A DNA stretch of 64,000 bases from Sphaerisporangium siamense (GTDB lineage Bacteria > Actinomycetota > Actinomycetes > Streptosporangiales > Streptosporangiaceae), in the NCBI RefSeq assembly GCF_014205275.1, contig NZ_JACHND010000001.1, positions 2,790,001 to 2,854,000 on the forward strand, read 5' to 3'. The notes below the pieces were generated by a model. It worked only from the letters and a program-made list of their open reading frames with translations. It ran no database searches and was not told where the DNA came from. Below, one piece after another: positions 17,109 through 26,164 of this stretch. The translations under genes were made by a program, and so were the position numbers. Position 1 is the stretch's first letter. Each line of letters begins with the position of its first letter.

Positions 17109-17358
17109 CATAAGCGCGCGTACCCGGTTGTTACCCGTGTCATCAAGTCGGCAGATATTATGCCAGCCCATGCCGAAATGCTTCTCAATGTATCACGCTG
17201 TCCGCAAATGCCGTCACTAAAAATGCCCAAGAATGTCATCCCGTGGTATGCCGTATCAGATACCGAAGAGCATCCGGCGAGCAACCGTGGGGTGGGTAGC
17301 ATTCCTAGACCGTGCTATTTTACGTTCGATTTGCGCTGGCGCCTTGGAGGGCAGCAAG

Positions 17359-17415
17359 ATGGGCGAGCCGGTGGTGTACGAGCGGTGTGGTTGTATCTGG
17401 CTCGCTGGCTCATAG
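17359..17415 (+). pseudogene. Truncated integrase N-terminus (left remnant)
   Basis: The frame reads MGEPVVYERCGCIWLAGS and then stops. The VYERCGC segment matches the start of actinobacterial tyrosine integrases, and the counterpart VYKRCGC occurs at the other side of the island (30467). It lies in the same orientation. Only about 18 codons survive, so the call rests on a short motif. Confidence 0.4.
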
Positions 17416-17751
17416 AGCGGGAGGGAAGGTTTCCCAATCCTCGCGAGCTGGTGGGAAGCGGGTCAGAGGCAGGCGCGGTCTAAAGCATGGCGATCACCCC
17501 ACTGGCCACTGAGCAGGGGCCCTTGACGGGCAGTGTCGAAAGGAGTGGTTTCCATACGGGTCGGGACGCCGTGCACGACGTTGTCATCCAGCAGGACTGC
17601 CTGCTGATTGATACTCCAGTTGTAGATCAGCGTTGGAGGTCCCGCTGCGCCGCCGCGTGCAGCGGCGGAAGACCGGGGGTTGGCCCACCGGAAAATGTCG
17701 GGGCTCTCCGTTAGCGTAGCCTCGCAGCGAAGTGATGAAAGGTTGAGAGAC

Positions 17752-19164
17752 ATGGCAGCGGTCGGCGACAAGGTTGATCCCGTCGTCGGTATCTTCAACC
17801 CGCGCCTTAGCGACGTCTTCGGCCTAGTGATCCGGCAAGACGAGGTGGACTTCGTCGTCCCCCATCTACGCGAAGACCTCCCGCTCTACCTCGACCCATT
17901 CCTGCTCTGGAAGTCTGACGACCCGGAGTACCGACGGCTTCACACCCACCTGCTCGGCTTCGTAGACGAAGTCCGCAAGCACGCCGTCGACGGACAGGCC
18001 GTCCGAGCAAGCATGCTTCTCTCAGAGGTCAGCGAGCCGGCCGAACTCGGATTGGGCTATGCCGCCGGTTCTAAGCGAGGCTCAGCGCTCGGTTCCGGCA
18101 CCATCGACGGCATTATCCGCATGTTCCGACAGGTCCCGCAGCTCCAAGCCGCTGGCCTGGACCACCTGGAGGTCCTCTCGCTGCTCGTGCCCGGCATCGC
18201 TGAGGATCGCATTAGCGATTTGACTGCCTCAGTCATCAAACGCTGGCTCAGCGAGTTCACTGAGCGCCGCTGCGATGATTGGGGCATCCCGACGACCCGC
18301 CGCCGTCTCTTGGGTTGGGACGCCGCAGCGCTCGACTGGCGGCCGTTCGATGCTCACCTTCCACGCAACCCTGCAGACGGCTCACCTGTCCTACTTGCGC
18401 CCCTGAATCTCCTGCGCAGGCTACCTTGGATTAACTACGGCGACTACTACCACACCGCCTACGCGCCACTTGTACTGCCGCCAGGCCGCGCGCGCAGAGT
18501 CGTCGCCAAACAGGACGTACTCACCTACAATCGCGCGCACTTCGACACCATCCGCAACTACGTCGCGGAGCGCGAGGCCGCAGCCGACATTTGCACCCCA
18601 GACCCTCTCTTCACGCCGCTCAGACTTGCGACTCTCAAGAAGAAGGTCTCCGAGATTAAAGCGTTGCCGACCGGCCGCGACGAAGGAGCGGACAAGAAAT
18701 TCGAGGAGCTCGTGTTCGACGTCCTGTCCTCCGTGCTCTATCCCGAGCTTGACCTTGCCGGCCAGCAGGAACGAACGATCAGCGGTGCCCACATCCGAGA
18801 CGTCATCTTCCACAACGACGGCAAGACGCCGTTCTTGACCGACCTTCGGGACCAGTACGGCGCGCGCCAGCTCGTCTTCGAGCTCAAGAACGTTGCCGCG
18901 CTCGACACGGAGCACGTCAATCAGCTCTACCGCTACCTCGACGAGGAGGATATGGGCCGCTTCGGTGTGATCGTTGCGCGCAATCCACCCAAGGCCAGCG
19001 TCCTGCGCAACATCGTCGACTTGCACTCGTCCAAGCGCCGCGCGGTCCTGTGCCTGGACGACTCGGATCTCGACCTCATGGTCGCCCTACTCGACTCCGG
19101 GCGGCGCGCCATCGAGGTATTGCGCAAGAAGCACGTCGAGTTCACCCGCCGTCTCCCGAAGTAG
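17752..19164 (+). CDS. PD-(D/E)XK nuclease-domain protein, putative defence gene
   Basis: The 470-aa product has an unfamiliar N-terminal part beginning NPRLSDVFGLVIRQDEVDFV with hydrophobic, helix-rich sequence. Its C-terminal nuclease-like domain has Glu 318/319 in KKFEELVFDVLSS, Asp 350 in HIRDVIF and the ELK of QLVFELKN (Glu 377, Lys 379), the PD-(D/E)XK order. ATG 17752 is chosen because GAAAGG stands 9 nt before it; the frame is open 24 codons further. The small next gene starts 8 nt after its stop with its own AGGAG, so the two form an operon. It may cut DNA as part of a defence module; I do not recognise a named system. Confidence 0.65.
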   Translation: MAAVGDKVDPVVGIFNPRLSDVFGLVIRQDEVDFVVPHLREDLPLYLDPFLLWKSDDPEYRRLHTHLLGFVDEVRKHAVDGQAVRASMLLSEVSEPAELGLGYAAGSKRGSALGSGTIDGIIRMFRQVPQLQAAGLDHLEVLSLLVPGIAEDRISDLTASVIKRWLSEFTERRCDDWGIPTTRRRLLGWDAAALDWRPFDAHLPRNPADGSPVLLAPLNLLRRLPWINYGDYYHTAYAPLVLPPGRARRVVAKQDVLTYNRAHFDTIRNYVAEREAAADICTPDPLFTPLRLATLKKKVSEIKALPTGRDEGADKKFEELVFDVLSSVLYPELDLAGQQERTISGAHIRDVIFHNDGKTPFLTDLRDQYGARQLVFELKNVAALDTEHVNQLYRYLDEEDMGRFGVIVARNPPKASVLRNIVDLHSSKRRAVLCLDDSDLDLMVALLDSGRRAIEVLRKKHVEFTRRLPK

Positions 19165-19172
19165 GAGAACAC

Positions 19173-19571
19173 ATGCCCCGCCGCGTCAAACAGAAAGATA
19201 GTACCTCGCCGTCACCGACGGACGAGCAGGCAGCAACCTATGACCGGCTCGTCCCAATGCTAGAGGCCGCTCACCGCGAGATGACCGAACTGTCCAAGAA
19301 AAAGCAGGACGGTATCGTCAACACCCTCAAGATCAAGATGCTCAACCGTCTCCTCAGCGAGCTAAGCAAGGTCATCGAGAATGACCCCAGCTATACCTTT
19401 GTCGATATGCTCGATGAGGAAACTCTTCCGCAAAATAGCGACGTGGTTCTCGTCCTCAGTCAATGGCAGGCAGCCCTCAGGCAGTACAAGGGCCGCCACC
19501 ACGGTTACGACTCGTCAGAGCATGCCGAGCGGTGGTTCACTGTGGAGAACCCCGAAAGCAGCTACCGCTGA
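19173..19571 (+). CDS. Small helical partner of the nuclease gene
   Basis: The 132-aa product is not recognised. Residues about 15-75 are predicted helical and heptad-like (YDRLVPMLEAAHREMTELSK, then KIKMLNRLLSELSKVIEN). An acidic segment and a KGRHHGY-containing tail follow. It starts 8 nt after the nuclease gene, with AGGAG at the junction. An accessory, adaptor or inhibitor role for the nuclease is an inference from the gene pair only. Confidence 0.6.
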   Translation: MPRRVKQKDSTSPSPTDEQAATYDRLVPMLEAAHREMTELSKKKQDGIVNTLKIKMLNRLLSELSKVIENDPSYTFVDMLDEETLPQNSDVVLVLSQWQAALRQYKGRHHGYDSSEHAERWFTVENPESSYR

Positions 19572-19750
19572 TACTGCGCCTGACGGAAATATCATCCGGC
19601 CAGCTCACGGCCTTATAAGTGCTTCCAGTGTGCACCTTGCGCTTGCCGATAATTACATCCGATCGCATGGGGATTGGTGCTGAAGCCGGCCATCAACGCT
19701 GACGGTGGAATACTGGCTGTTGTCGGCACATCGACGCACTGACCCGCTGA

Positions 19751-21055
19751 TCAAGGACTCATCGCGGCTTCTAGTTCCGTGTAGCGGTACATGCTTTGCT
19801 CTGGTTCCAGCGCGCGCACGTCTGTAAGGAAGGCTTCCCACACCTCCTGGTCGACCGAGCGTAGGTGCGCGGTCACGCGATAGAGCTTCACCGCCAGGTT
19901 ACGCATCCCGCCCGCAGTGCGACAGTCAACATCAGCCGACCACGCGGTCAGTGCCGCTTGCAGATCCTCGACGGTCATCAGCGGACCGTAGGGGACGACA
20001 GCCGTGCGGGTGATTTCTTCCGCCCCCCGCCATCCCGGAGCTTGCGCCAACAGCTCTGGCACGTAGGAAACGAAGTAGGGAGCCACGTGACGGGCCATCA
20101 CCTGAGCTCGGTTCACTGCGGACAAGGCGCCAAAGGTGATCTCCAGCCGAGGCAGTACAGCACGCGCCTGAGTCACACGCACCACCGACAGCGCCTCGGC
20201 ATTGTCTGGTGTCAACAGCTCCCATGGAGAGGAAGGAGCCAAGCCAGCGATCAGCTCATCGAGCCGGGCGGTGAGCGGCGCGTCCAGCAGGTCCCAGAAG
20301 GCGTCCAGCTCGGCCAAGCGCGCGGCGGCCCGTAGTTGCTGCTGCCCATCGACCTTGCTTAGCCGGTCCAGGGACTTCTTCAGCGAGGCCGCCACTATGG
20401 CTGAATCGCCGGTAGTGAAGGCGTGCAGGCATTCCGCCGTGCGATCGGCCAACAGGATGGGGGAGATCTCGGGCGGTCCGGGAAGCTTGGCCAGGGCGTG
20501 TTTGGCTGCCAGATCAACGATCTTGCGTCGGGCGGTGGGTCGGACCCGAGCGAAGAAGGCCCCCAGAAGATAGGCCGGGCTGGTCGAAAACTGCGGCTCG
20601 GTCACGTGGGCCATGAAGTCGTCGATGACCTTGCGGCCTTGGGTGGGAGGGTGGATGAGGAGGGAGTCCTGAGCGGTTGCCATGTGCGCGCGGGCGCTTT
20701 CCGGCAGCGGCTGATACGCCTCGCCCAGTCGACGTAGAGAGGGGTGCACGCACAGGTGTCGGTCCTGGCGTAGCCGCTCGAGCTCGCGAGCGGCGATGGT
20801 GTCGATCAGCTCCATCTTTGCCGCGATATCTAGAATGCTGCGCTCGATGGCCTGCATGTTCGTGACGCCGTCGGTCGCAAGGCCTGCCGCTTGAGCGCTC
20901 TCCAATTGGGTGTGGAAGTCGTTGGCGTCGCCGTCTCCTTCGTCGGCCAGGCGGACGATCTTCTCGGTCAGGTCAGCTACGACGGCGATCCAGGTCTGTC
21001 CGATGGCAGCGCGAAGGGCGCCGGCGTGGTAACACCGCAACGCCTCCTCCATCAA
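19751..21055 (-). CDS. HEPN-like protein, second gene of the methylase-HEPN pair
   Basis: The 434-aa product begins with helices typical of HEPN proteins (CYHAGALRAAIGQTWIAVVA). Near residue 102 it carries DRHLCVH, an R-x4-H motif with a polar residue after the Arg, as in HEPN ribonucleases. The rest is alpha-helical and unrecognised. The annotated ATG has no ribosome site. Coding-like sequence (KKDAVLDLEEQIHRIWNTD) continues about 30 codons upstream without any usual start codon in frame. Removing one base from the run of six C on the minus strand (21132-21137) would join it to an ATG at 21176. It follows the methylase-HEPN gene closely and is probably co-transcribed. Confidence 0.6.
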   Translation of the reverse strand: MMEEALRCYHAGALRAAIGQTWIAVVADLTEKIVRLADEGDGDANDFHTQLESAQAAGLATDGVTNMQAIERSILDIAAKMELIDTIAARELERLRQDRHLCVHPSLRRLGEAYQPLPESARAHMATAQDSLLIHPPTQGRKVIDDFMAHVTEPQFSTSPAYLLGAFFARVRPTARRKIVDLAAKHALAKLPGPPEISPILLADRTAECLHAFTTGDSAIVAASLKKSLDRLSKVDGQQQLRAAARLAELDAFWDLLDAPLTARLDELIAGLAPSSPWELLTPDNAEALSVVRVTQARAVLPRLEITFGALSAVNRAQVMARHVAPYFVSYVPELLAQAPGWRGAEEITRTAVVPYGPLMTVEDLQAALTAWSADVDCRTAGGMRNLAVKLYRVTAHLRSVDQEVWEAFLTDVRALEPEQSMYRYTELEAAMSP

Positions 21056-21206
21056 TGGGCAGACATCGGTGTTCCAGATGCGGTGGATCTGTTCTTCCAG
21101 ATCGAGTACAGCGTCTTTCTTCGGGTGCGTCGGGGGGAGTAGCGGCGAAGTGATTAGCGCCCGTTCGCCTCAACATGCCAGGCGGCCGTGGCGTTCGTCG
21201 CTCCGT

Positions 21207-24200
21207 TTACGATAGGTCATGCAATACTTCGTGGTCCTTATCGCTGCGCAGCGTCAGTTGCGCCACCCGGCCGCCGGACACCTTTGCCTTATTGATCAAG
21301 AAGAGCTCCCTCTGGTTACACACATCGCAGATGCTGACAGAAGCGACTGGTGTCAGGTCGATAGAGGCGGCCAGTAGTGGACCACGCAGGTAGATGCGAT
21401 GGGGGGCGAGTTGCTGGTGGTATTCCTCGTCGAGAGGTTCCCATTCGGGGTGGCTTCCGCGCAGGCGGCGCCCTTGAAGTATGTAGCCCGGGTCGATATA
21501 GCCGCAGTGTTCAATCAGGTCCCAGTGCAGGCGAGCCAGCCACGGCAGAGATTCCAAGGCGGCGACGACGATTGGCTCGAGGGATCTAACCTCGGCATCC
21601 CGTTCATGCGCAGGACGGACACCGAACGCATGCCCGGAGGCATTCCGTTGATTCTTGATCTTCTGCAGTATGGACAGTGCTCCATGAGGACCGCGCATAC
21701 TCTCGAATACAGGGAGCTCGGGAACGTCACCACTTCGGAGAAAGTTCGATAGAAGCGTCGTCCATGTCCCGAAGGTCGCTCCGGCACCCCGAGTGAACGG
21801 ATTCGCCAGGGTCGGGCTGAATTCCTCACCGCGTTGGATCATGATTGCCAGCGCTATAACGCCCAGAGAGCGAGCGAGGCTTTCACCGAGCTTGAGAAGT
21901 GCTTCTTTGCGGACGTCGACCAGGTGCGCAGTTCGGTATTGCCGGGAGAGTCCAGCAACATGAAACGGGTAGCTGAGCTCCGCCCGCCACACCGGGTCAC
22001 TCAACGGCTGCACGAGCTCGCCGAGCAGATGGGCTTCGGCAGCTTTCGACTGCATGGCCTGTTGGAGCCCGGCGAGGTCCTCGGTAGGTCTCTTGAAAAT
22101 GTTGGGGAACTCAGGAAAGAGGGAGCGAGTCAGCCGTATCAGTTCCGCGCGGCTGGAATCCGACTCTTCGATCAGGCTGGCGAAGGCGGGGCTTTTGATG
22201 GCTTCGACAGGTACTGGAGTGTCCATCGACAGCGACGTTAGGGGGCCGGTCCTGTCACGGCCCATTGCGTTCAGCCATTCGCACAGCGTGCGGCCTCCGA
22301 CGTAGGGCCGGAGAACGTTGAGCGTAGTCAACGCCTCACCGAAACCTGATGGGAGGAGCCGCCATCGGCCGGGATATCCCACGATATCGCCGTCCGCGCA
22401 CAGGCCCAGAGGTCGGTCGGCTTCCGCCGCGTCGGGAAGATCAGCGGCTTTCTCGGCTGAGAGCCCAGTGGCCGTCAGTAACGGCCGGCTATGTCTGCTG
22501 TCCCGGGGCAACGTTCTCTTTGTAACCAATCGCGCCACGCGGGACAGCGGACCAAGCTCGCCGTGCCACCTAGTTTCCATAAGCAAGTGGCGCGGAACCT
22601 CATAGCCGATCTTCACTGTCGCGGCATCGATCCATGCCATCGGCGAACCGGAGAGGACTTCACGGCGAAGGAAGGCAGCAACGTCCTCGCCCAGCGGGAC
22701 ACGGTCGTAGGACCGTAGATCAGGGTCGGCGATAACGCTACCGGAGATGTCCCGCTGAACCTCGCCACCAGGGTCGACTACCGACGCGGCTTTCACTACA
22801 GCCGACCACACCCGCTCCGGCGGCTGTTCGCAGCCCGCAGTGAGGAGCCCGGCTCCCACATAGTCCTCGAATGCGGCTTTGGTCGTCCATGCCCGGCCTA
22901 CGAATCCGCCAAAAGCGGACAGAAGGTCCTCGCCCGCAGGGTACCGCTGCAGCACACTGCTCTCCTGGAGCTGTGCCACCGCCTGAGGCGTGACCTGGAA
23001 CCGGAGCCGCAACGGCTGGTCGATCTGAACCCGTTGGTAGCCAAATTCCGACGCCTTTAGCCGTCTGACCGTCGGTCCCTCGCTGGGATCACGACCATCA
23101 TCGCCCAGACAAGCGCGACGGTAACAATCGGCTATTTCAGTGACTTCGCCATCGGTGAAATACTGGCGCTTGTCCCCGACCAGCTTACGCAGCGTTGTAC
23201 CACGGCCACGCGCGTCGAGGAAGACCACCTCACTGCGGTCGCTCGGCGATTGGGTTGACAGCACTAGCAAGAAGAACGGCAGGGCGGTGTGGGTGAACAA
23301 TCCGCCAGGCAGCGCGATGATACCTTCCAGCAGTCCGCTCTCCACAATCCACCGGCGGATCTGTGACTCGCCCGACCCTGCGGCGCCGTTAACCAGCGGT
23401 GATCCGTTGACTACGATCACAGCTCGCGATCCGCCCGCCTCACGGGGCTTCATGTGGGCGACTAGATGCTGAACAAACAGCAGCGACGAATCCGACACGC
23501 GCGGCAGCCCAGCCCCGAAACGCCCCGCGAAGCCCCGCTCCGTGGCTTCTTTCTGGACCGCGTCGGAGATGCGCTTCCACTCGACTCCGGCCGGCGGGTG
23601 TGCCGTCAGAAAGTCGAACGTCTCCGCTGAATACCGATTGTCGCTCAGGCAATTGCCCGGTGCTATCGCAGCGGGATCGAGGCCAGCCATCAGCAGTGAA
23701 GCCGAGCACATTGCACGGGCTCCCGTGTTGATCTCCTGGCCGTACAGGCGTACGGCTTGGCCGGTGAGTCGGGCGCGCACCGCCGCCAGCGTTCCACCCA
23801 TCCCACAAACGGGGTCGTAGATGCGGATCGGTCCACGCGGTTCGCCCGTGTCCGAGCCCAGCAGCACGAGCTCTGCGATGAGTGAGTTGATGTCTGCCGG
23901 CGTGAACCACTCTCCGGCAGTATCGTGCTGTGCAGCGCTGAACCGGTCGATAAGCTCGGCGAAGGTCTCGCCCATCAGATCGTCGGCCACCCGAGCGGGG
24001 TGCAGGTCCAGATCCCGGAACTGGCGGAGGATGGGATACAGCAGTCCGACAATGCCTAACCGCCTCAGAATCCCACCAAGATCGAAGCCATTGAAGACGT
24101 GCCCGATCTCCTCCGGGAGCTGCCGCACCCAGTCCAGGAGCGTTTCTGCAGCGGTATGCGAATCCTCTAACGCCCGATCGAAGACATCGGCCTCCATCTG

Positions 24201-24329
24201 GCAGTCAAGGCGTCGCAGGACCACGAGCGGTAGCAGGACGCCTCCACGCTCAGATGCTCGGAACTCTGCCCACAGCAGGGAGGCAATAGACCAGAGCGAA
24301 CCGGCCAGCTGGCCTTCTCCCTCGGACAC
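21207..24329 (-). CDS. Degenerate N6-adenine methylase fused to a HEPN-like domain
   Basis: The 1040-aa product starts like the HsdM subunit of type I restriction systems. GEWFTPADI lies near residue 139, motif I IYDPVCGMGG at 170-179, and a FDFLTAHPPAG segment at 238-248. The catalytic N-P-P-(F/Y) is changed to HPPAG, so methyl transfer is unlikely. A long middle part is unrecognised. Residues about 800-945 are helical and carry RNASGH (895-900), an R-x4-H motif of HEPN ribonucleases. A CDVC pair lies near the end. The start is GTG with AAGGGGAG 10 nt upstream. A DNA-sensing methylase fold driving an RNase is a plausible reading, not shown. Confidence 0.7.
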   Translation of the reverse strand: MSEGEGQLAGSLWSIASLLWAEFRASERGGVLLPLVVLRRLDCQMEADVFDRALEDSHTAAETLLDWVRQLPEEIGHVFNGFDLGGILRRLGIVGLLYPILRQFRDLDLHPARVADDLMGETFAELIDRFSAAQHDTAGEWFTPADINSLIAELVLLGSDTGEPRGPIRIYDPVCGMGGTLAAVRARLTGQAVRLYGQEINTGARAMCSASLLMAGLDPAAIAPGNCLSDNRYSAETFDFLTAHPPAGVEWKRISDAVQKEATERGFAGRFGAGLPRVSDSSLLFVQHLVAHMKPREAGGSRAVIVVNGSPLVNGAAGSGESQIRRWIVESGLLEGIIALPGGLFTHTALPFFLLVLSTQSPSDRSEVVFLDARGRGTTLRKLVGDKRQYFTDGEVTEIADCYRRACLGDDGRDPSEGPTVRRLKASEFGYQRVQIDQPLRLRFQVTPQAVAQLQESSVLQRYPAGEDLLSAFGGFVGRAWTTKAAFEDYVGAGLLTAGCEQPPERVWSAVVKAASVVDPGGEVQRDISGSVIADPDLRSYDRVPLGEDVAAFLRREVLSGSPMAWIDAATVKIGYEVPRHLLMETRWHGELGPLSRVARLVTKRTLPRDSRHSRPLLTATGLSAEKAADLPDAAEADRPLGLCADGDIVGYPGRWRLLPSGFGEALTTLNVLRPYVGGRTLCEWLNAMGRDRTGPLTSLSMDTPVPVEAIKSPAFASLIEESDSSRAELIRLTRSLFPEFPNIFKRPTEDLAGLQQAMQSKAAEAHLLGELVQPLSDPVWRAELSYPFHVAGLSRQYRTAHLVDVRKEALLKLGESLARSLGVIALAIMIQRGEEFSPTLANPFTRGAGATFGTWTTLLSNFLRSGDVPELPVFESMRGPHGALSILQKIKNQRNASGHAFGVRPAHERDAEVRSLEPIVVAALESLPWLARLHWDLIEHCGYIDPGYILQGRRLRGSHPEWEPLDEEYHQQLAPHRIYLRGPLLAASIDLTPVASVSICDVCNQRELFLINKAKVSGGRVAQLTLRSDKDHEVLHDLS

Positions 24330-24660
24330 CAGTCCCGCTCCCCTTCACTCCGTAACCTAGCTTGCGGAGGTCATCATCGCACCGCTCTTCCACCGAGATC
24401 GTATGACCGCCGACTCCACATATCAGACCGAACGTCGTGCCCCGGCAACAGCTTCGCCGATTCCGACACATGCGCTGAAAGTGTGGCGATTCGGGGCGCG
24501 ACCGCGAGCTCAGCCTCACCGGGCGGCGGCCTCATCAACGAAAACCGGATCGCCAGATGACTTGCGACACCACTCGAGAACCAGCAGGTCAGGCGCCGAA
24601 TCCTCTATCGAGCCCCCGCAGCATGCATGTCGGCACGGGTTGGGACGCGAGCGTGACCTT
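24330..24660. other. Intergenic stretch, no gene seen
   Basis: The 331 bp upstream of the methylase-HEPN gene contain no frame with coding character. It should hold that gene's promoter; I see no clear -35/-10 pair. Confidence 0.5.
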
Positions 24661-25863
24661 CTAGGATCGGCCCTTTCTCGGGAAGGGCTTCCCGATCGGC
24701 CACGGGTTCGTAAGGCCGAACCACTCCGTCGGCGTGCGCGCAGGATCGACGAAATGGAATGCGCCGTGGGCGTCGACCGTCGATCGCCGCCACATCGGCA
24801 GCGGGGGTATGGGCCACTTAGGGTCGGGGTGCTCCCAGATGGTGTGCTGCTGGGTGCCCACGAAGGCGGGGTGCAGCTGCTTGACGACGAGCACAGCCGA
24901 CACGTGGCGGTGGCCCCAATGGTCACCCTTGCACCAGTAACCGTCTGGATTGCGGACGAGGGCGTCCGCGCGGGTATCGCCGCCAGGGCCGGTGCCGATC
25001 AGCAGGGCCTCGGTGCCGTACAGGGCATTCTTCACATCATGGTCATCGGTGGTGATGCTGCTCGACGCCACCGCGACGACGTACGGAGCACCAAGCGGCC
25101 CGTATGCGGAGCCCTTGTCGCTCAGCGCGTCCTTGATCTCCTCCTTATCCTGCGGCCAGAAGGCCTGCCCGCCACCGAAGATCCCAAGCGGTCTCACGCC
25201 CTCCTTTCCGCGCGTCTCGGGAGACTTCGGGAGCGCATGGAACTGAATCCGCCACCCGTCCGCCTCGTAGGGCATGCCCGGGAAGTCACGACGGCCGTTC
25301 CCCCGGTCGCTGTAGGCGTCGGGGTTCAGCTCTTTCAACCACTTCTCCAGTGAGGAGCGCAGCGGGCGAGTCCGGAGCGGGGCCGCCCCCTGCCTCTCCA
25401 CGTCGATCCACAGGATGAAGTTCGGGCTGTCGATCTTTTCGAGTGACTCGTACACCGTGTTAACCCTCGCGGCCGCGCCCACCGCAACGTTGCTGGACGA
25501 CGCTGATCGAGCTTCGACGTAGACCACTCTGCCGTCCTTCTCTGCGCGGAAGTCCGGGCGGCGACTGGTCCCGTCGACTTCCGGGTGGCAAGTCACGGTG
25601 TAGCCCATCCGGAGAAGGCACTCGTGCAGGTACAACTCGAAGAAGGCCCCCCTGGACTGCCGATCGTCCCTGGAGCGCAGCCGTCCTCGGACGTCCGCTT
25701 GGGCGTCCGAGCAGAGCCGAGAGAACCAATCCTCGATCAGATCCCGGACCTGGTCCCAGAAGAGGCCTGCCACACGGTCGATGAACTGGGCGTGGCTGTC
25801 CCCATGCCCGGCCGGGGACGGGTCTGTACGCTCGACCGCGGAGAAGATGTTCACACCGATCAT
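24661..25863 (-). CDS. PD-(D/E)XK-like nuclease protein, putative
   Basis: The 400-aa product has an N-terminal nuclease-like block. Glu 76 lies in GAFFELYLHECLLRMGY, Pro-Asp 103-104 in RRPDF, and YVEARS follows at about 115-120. The last motif has Arg 119 where the family normally has Lys, so catalysis is uncertain. The remainder (GHRHVSAVLVVKQLHPAFVG near residue 335) is not recognised. ATG 25863 is preferred to the GTG 84 nt upstream, which has no ribosome site. It is divergent from the STAND gene; whether the two cooperate is unknown. Confidence 0.6.
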   Translation of the reverse strand: MIGVNIFSAVERTDPSPAGHGDSHAQFIDRVAGLFWDQVRDLIEDWFSRLCSDAQADVRGRLRSRDDRQSRGAFFELYLHECLLRMGYTVTCHPEVDGTSRRPDFRAEKDGRVVYVEARSASSSNVAVGAAARVNTVYESLEKIDSPNFILWIDVERQGAAPLRTRPLRSSLEKWLKELNPDAYSDRGNGRRDFPGMPYEADGWRIQFHALPKSPETRGKEGVRPLGIFGGGQAFWPQDKEEIKDALSDKGSAYGPLGAPYVVAVASSSITTDDHDVKNALYGTEALLIGTGPGGDTRADALVRNPDGYWCKGDHWGHRHVSAVLVVKQLHPAFVGTQQHTIWEHPDPKWPIPPLPMWRRSTVDAHGAFHFVDPARTPTEWFGLTNPWPIGKPFPRKGRS

Positions 25864-26164
25864 CACACCCGGTCCACCCGCGCCGGGGCAAGGCGGATTT
25901 CCGCCCGGTAGGACCTTGCGAACCCCAACCAAGGCCGCGCCGACCACGAGCGTGATCAGTTCGATCCGAAATACAACGCCCTGAGGGGTTTGTGCGCAGA
26001 TCTTGCGTCCAGGTTCCCGGTCGCTGTTATGAGAGTGCGCTCGACGTCATACCGCAGCTGGCGTAGACGGGTCCGGGGCGCGGCAGCATCCGGCCGCGAG
26101 TTCCGAGGCGGACCGGTAGCGTTCCTCCCGGACCCCGACCGCAGCATCCCCGAAGGGCACCCTC
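25864..26164. promoter_or_regulatory. Divergent promoter region
   Basis: The 301-bp gap serves the leftward nuclease gene and the rightward STAND gene. TTGCGT at 26003 and TTATGA at 26027 are spaced 18 nt and could drive the STAND gene. No other structure was seen. Confidence 0.35.

Larger units (their letters stand above)
16693..17751. other. Island boundary region without a convincing gene
   Basis: The 1.06-kb stretch has lower GC than the cluster on its left. It holds a duplicated 75-bp segment (16899-16972 and 17034-17108), a truncated integrase start near 17359, and several short frames without ribosome sites. CTGTCACT near 16800 shares 8 nt with the 17-nt candidate operator and lies upstream of the cupin gene; this may be chance. 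Confidence 0.5.

Noticed and set aside
16775..17302. A 175-codon minus-strand frame across the 75-bp repeats
   Set aside because: The shared peptide lies in only part of it, and the upstream part has no coding character or ribosome site.
21207..24329. Functional type I restriction-modification locus
   Set aside because: No HsdR or HsdS gene is present and the methylase motif NPP(F/Y) is replaced by HPPAG.
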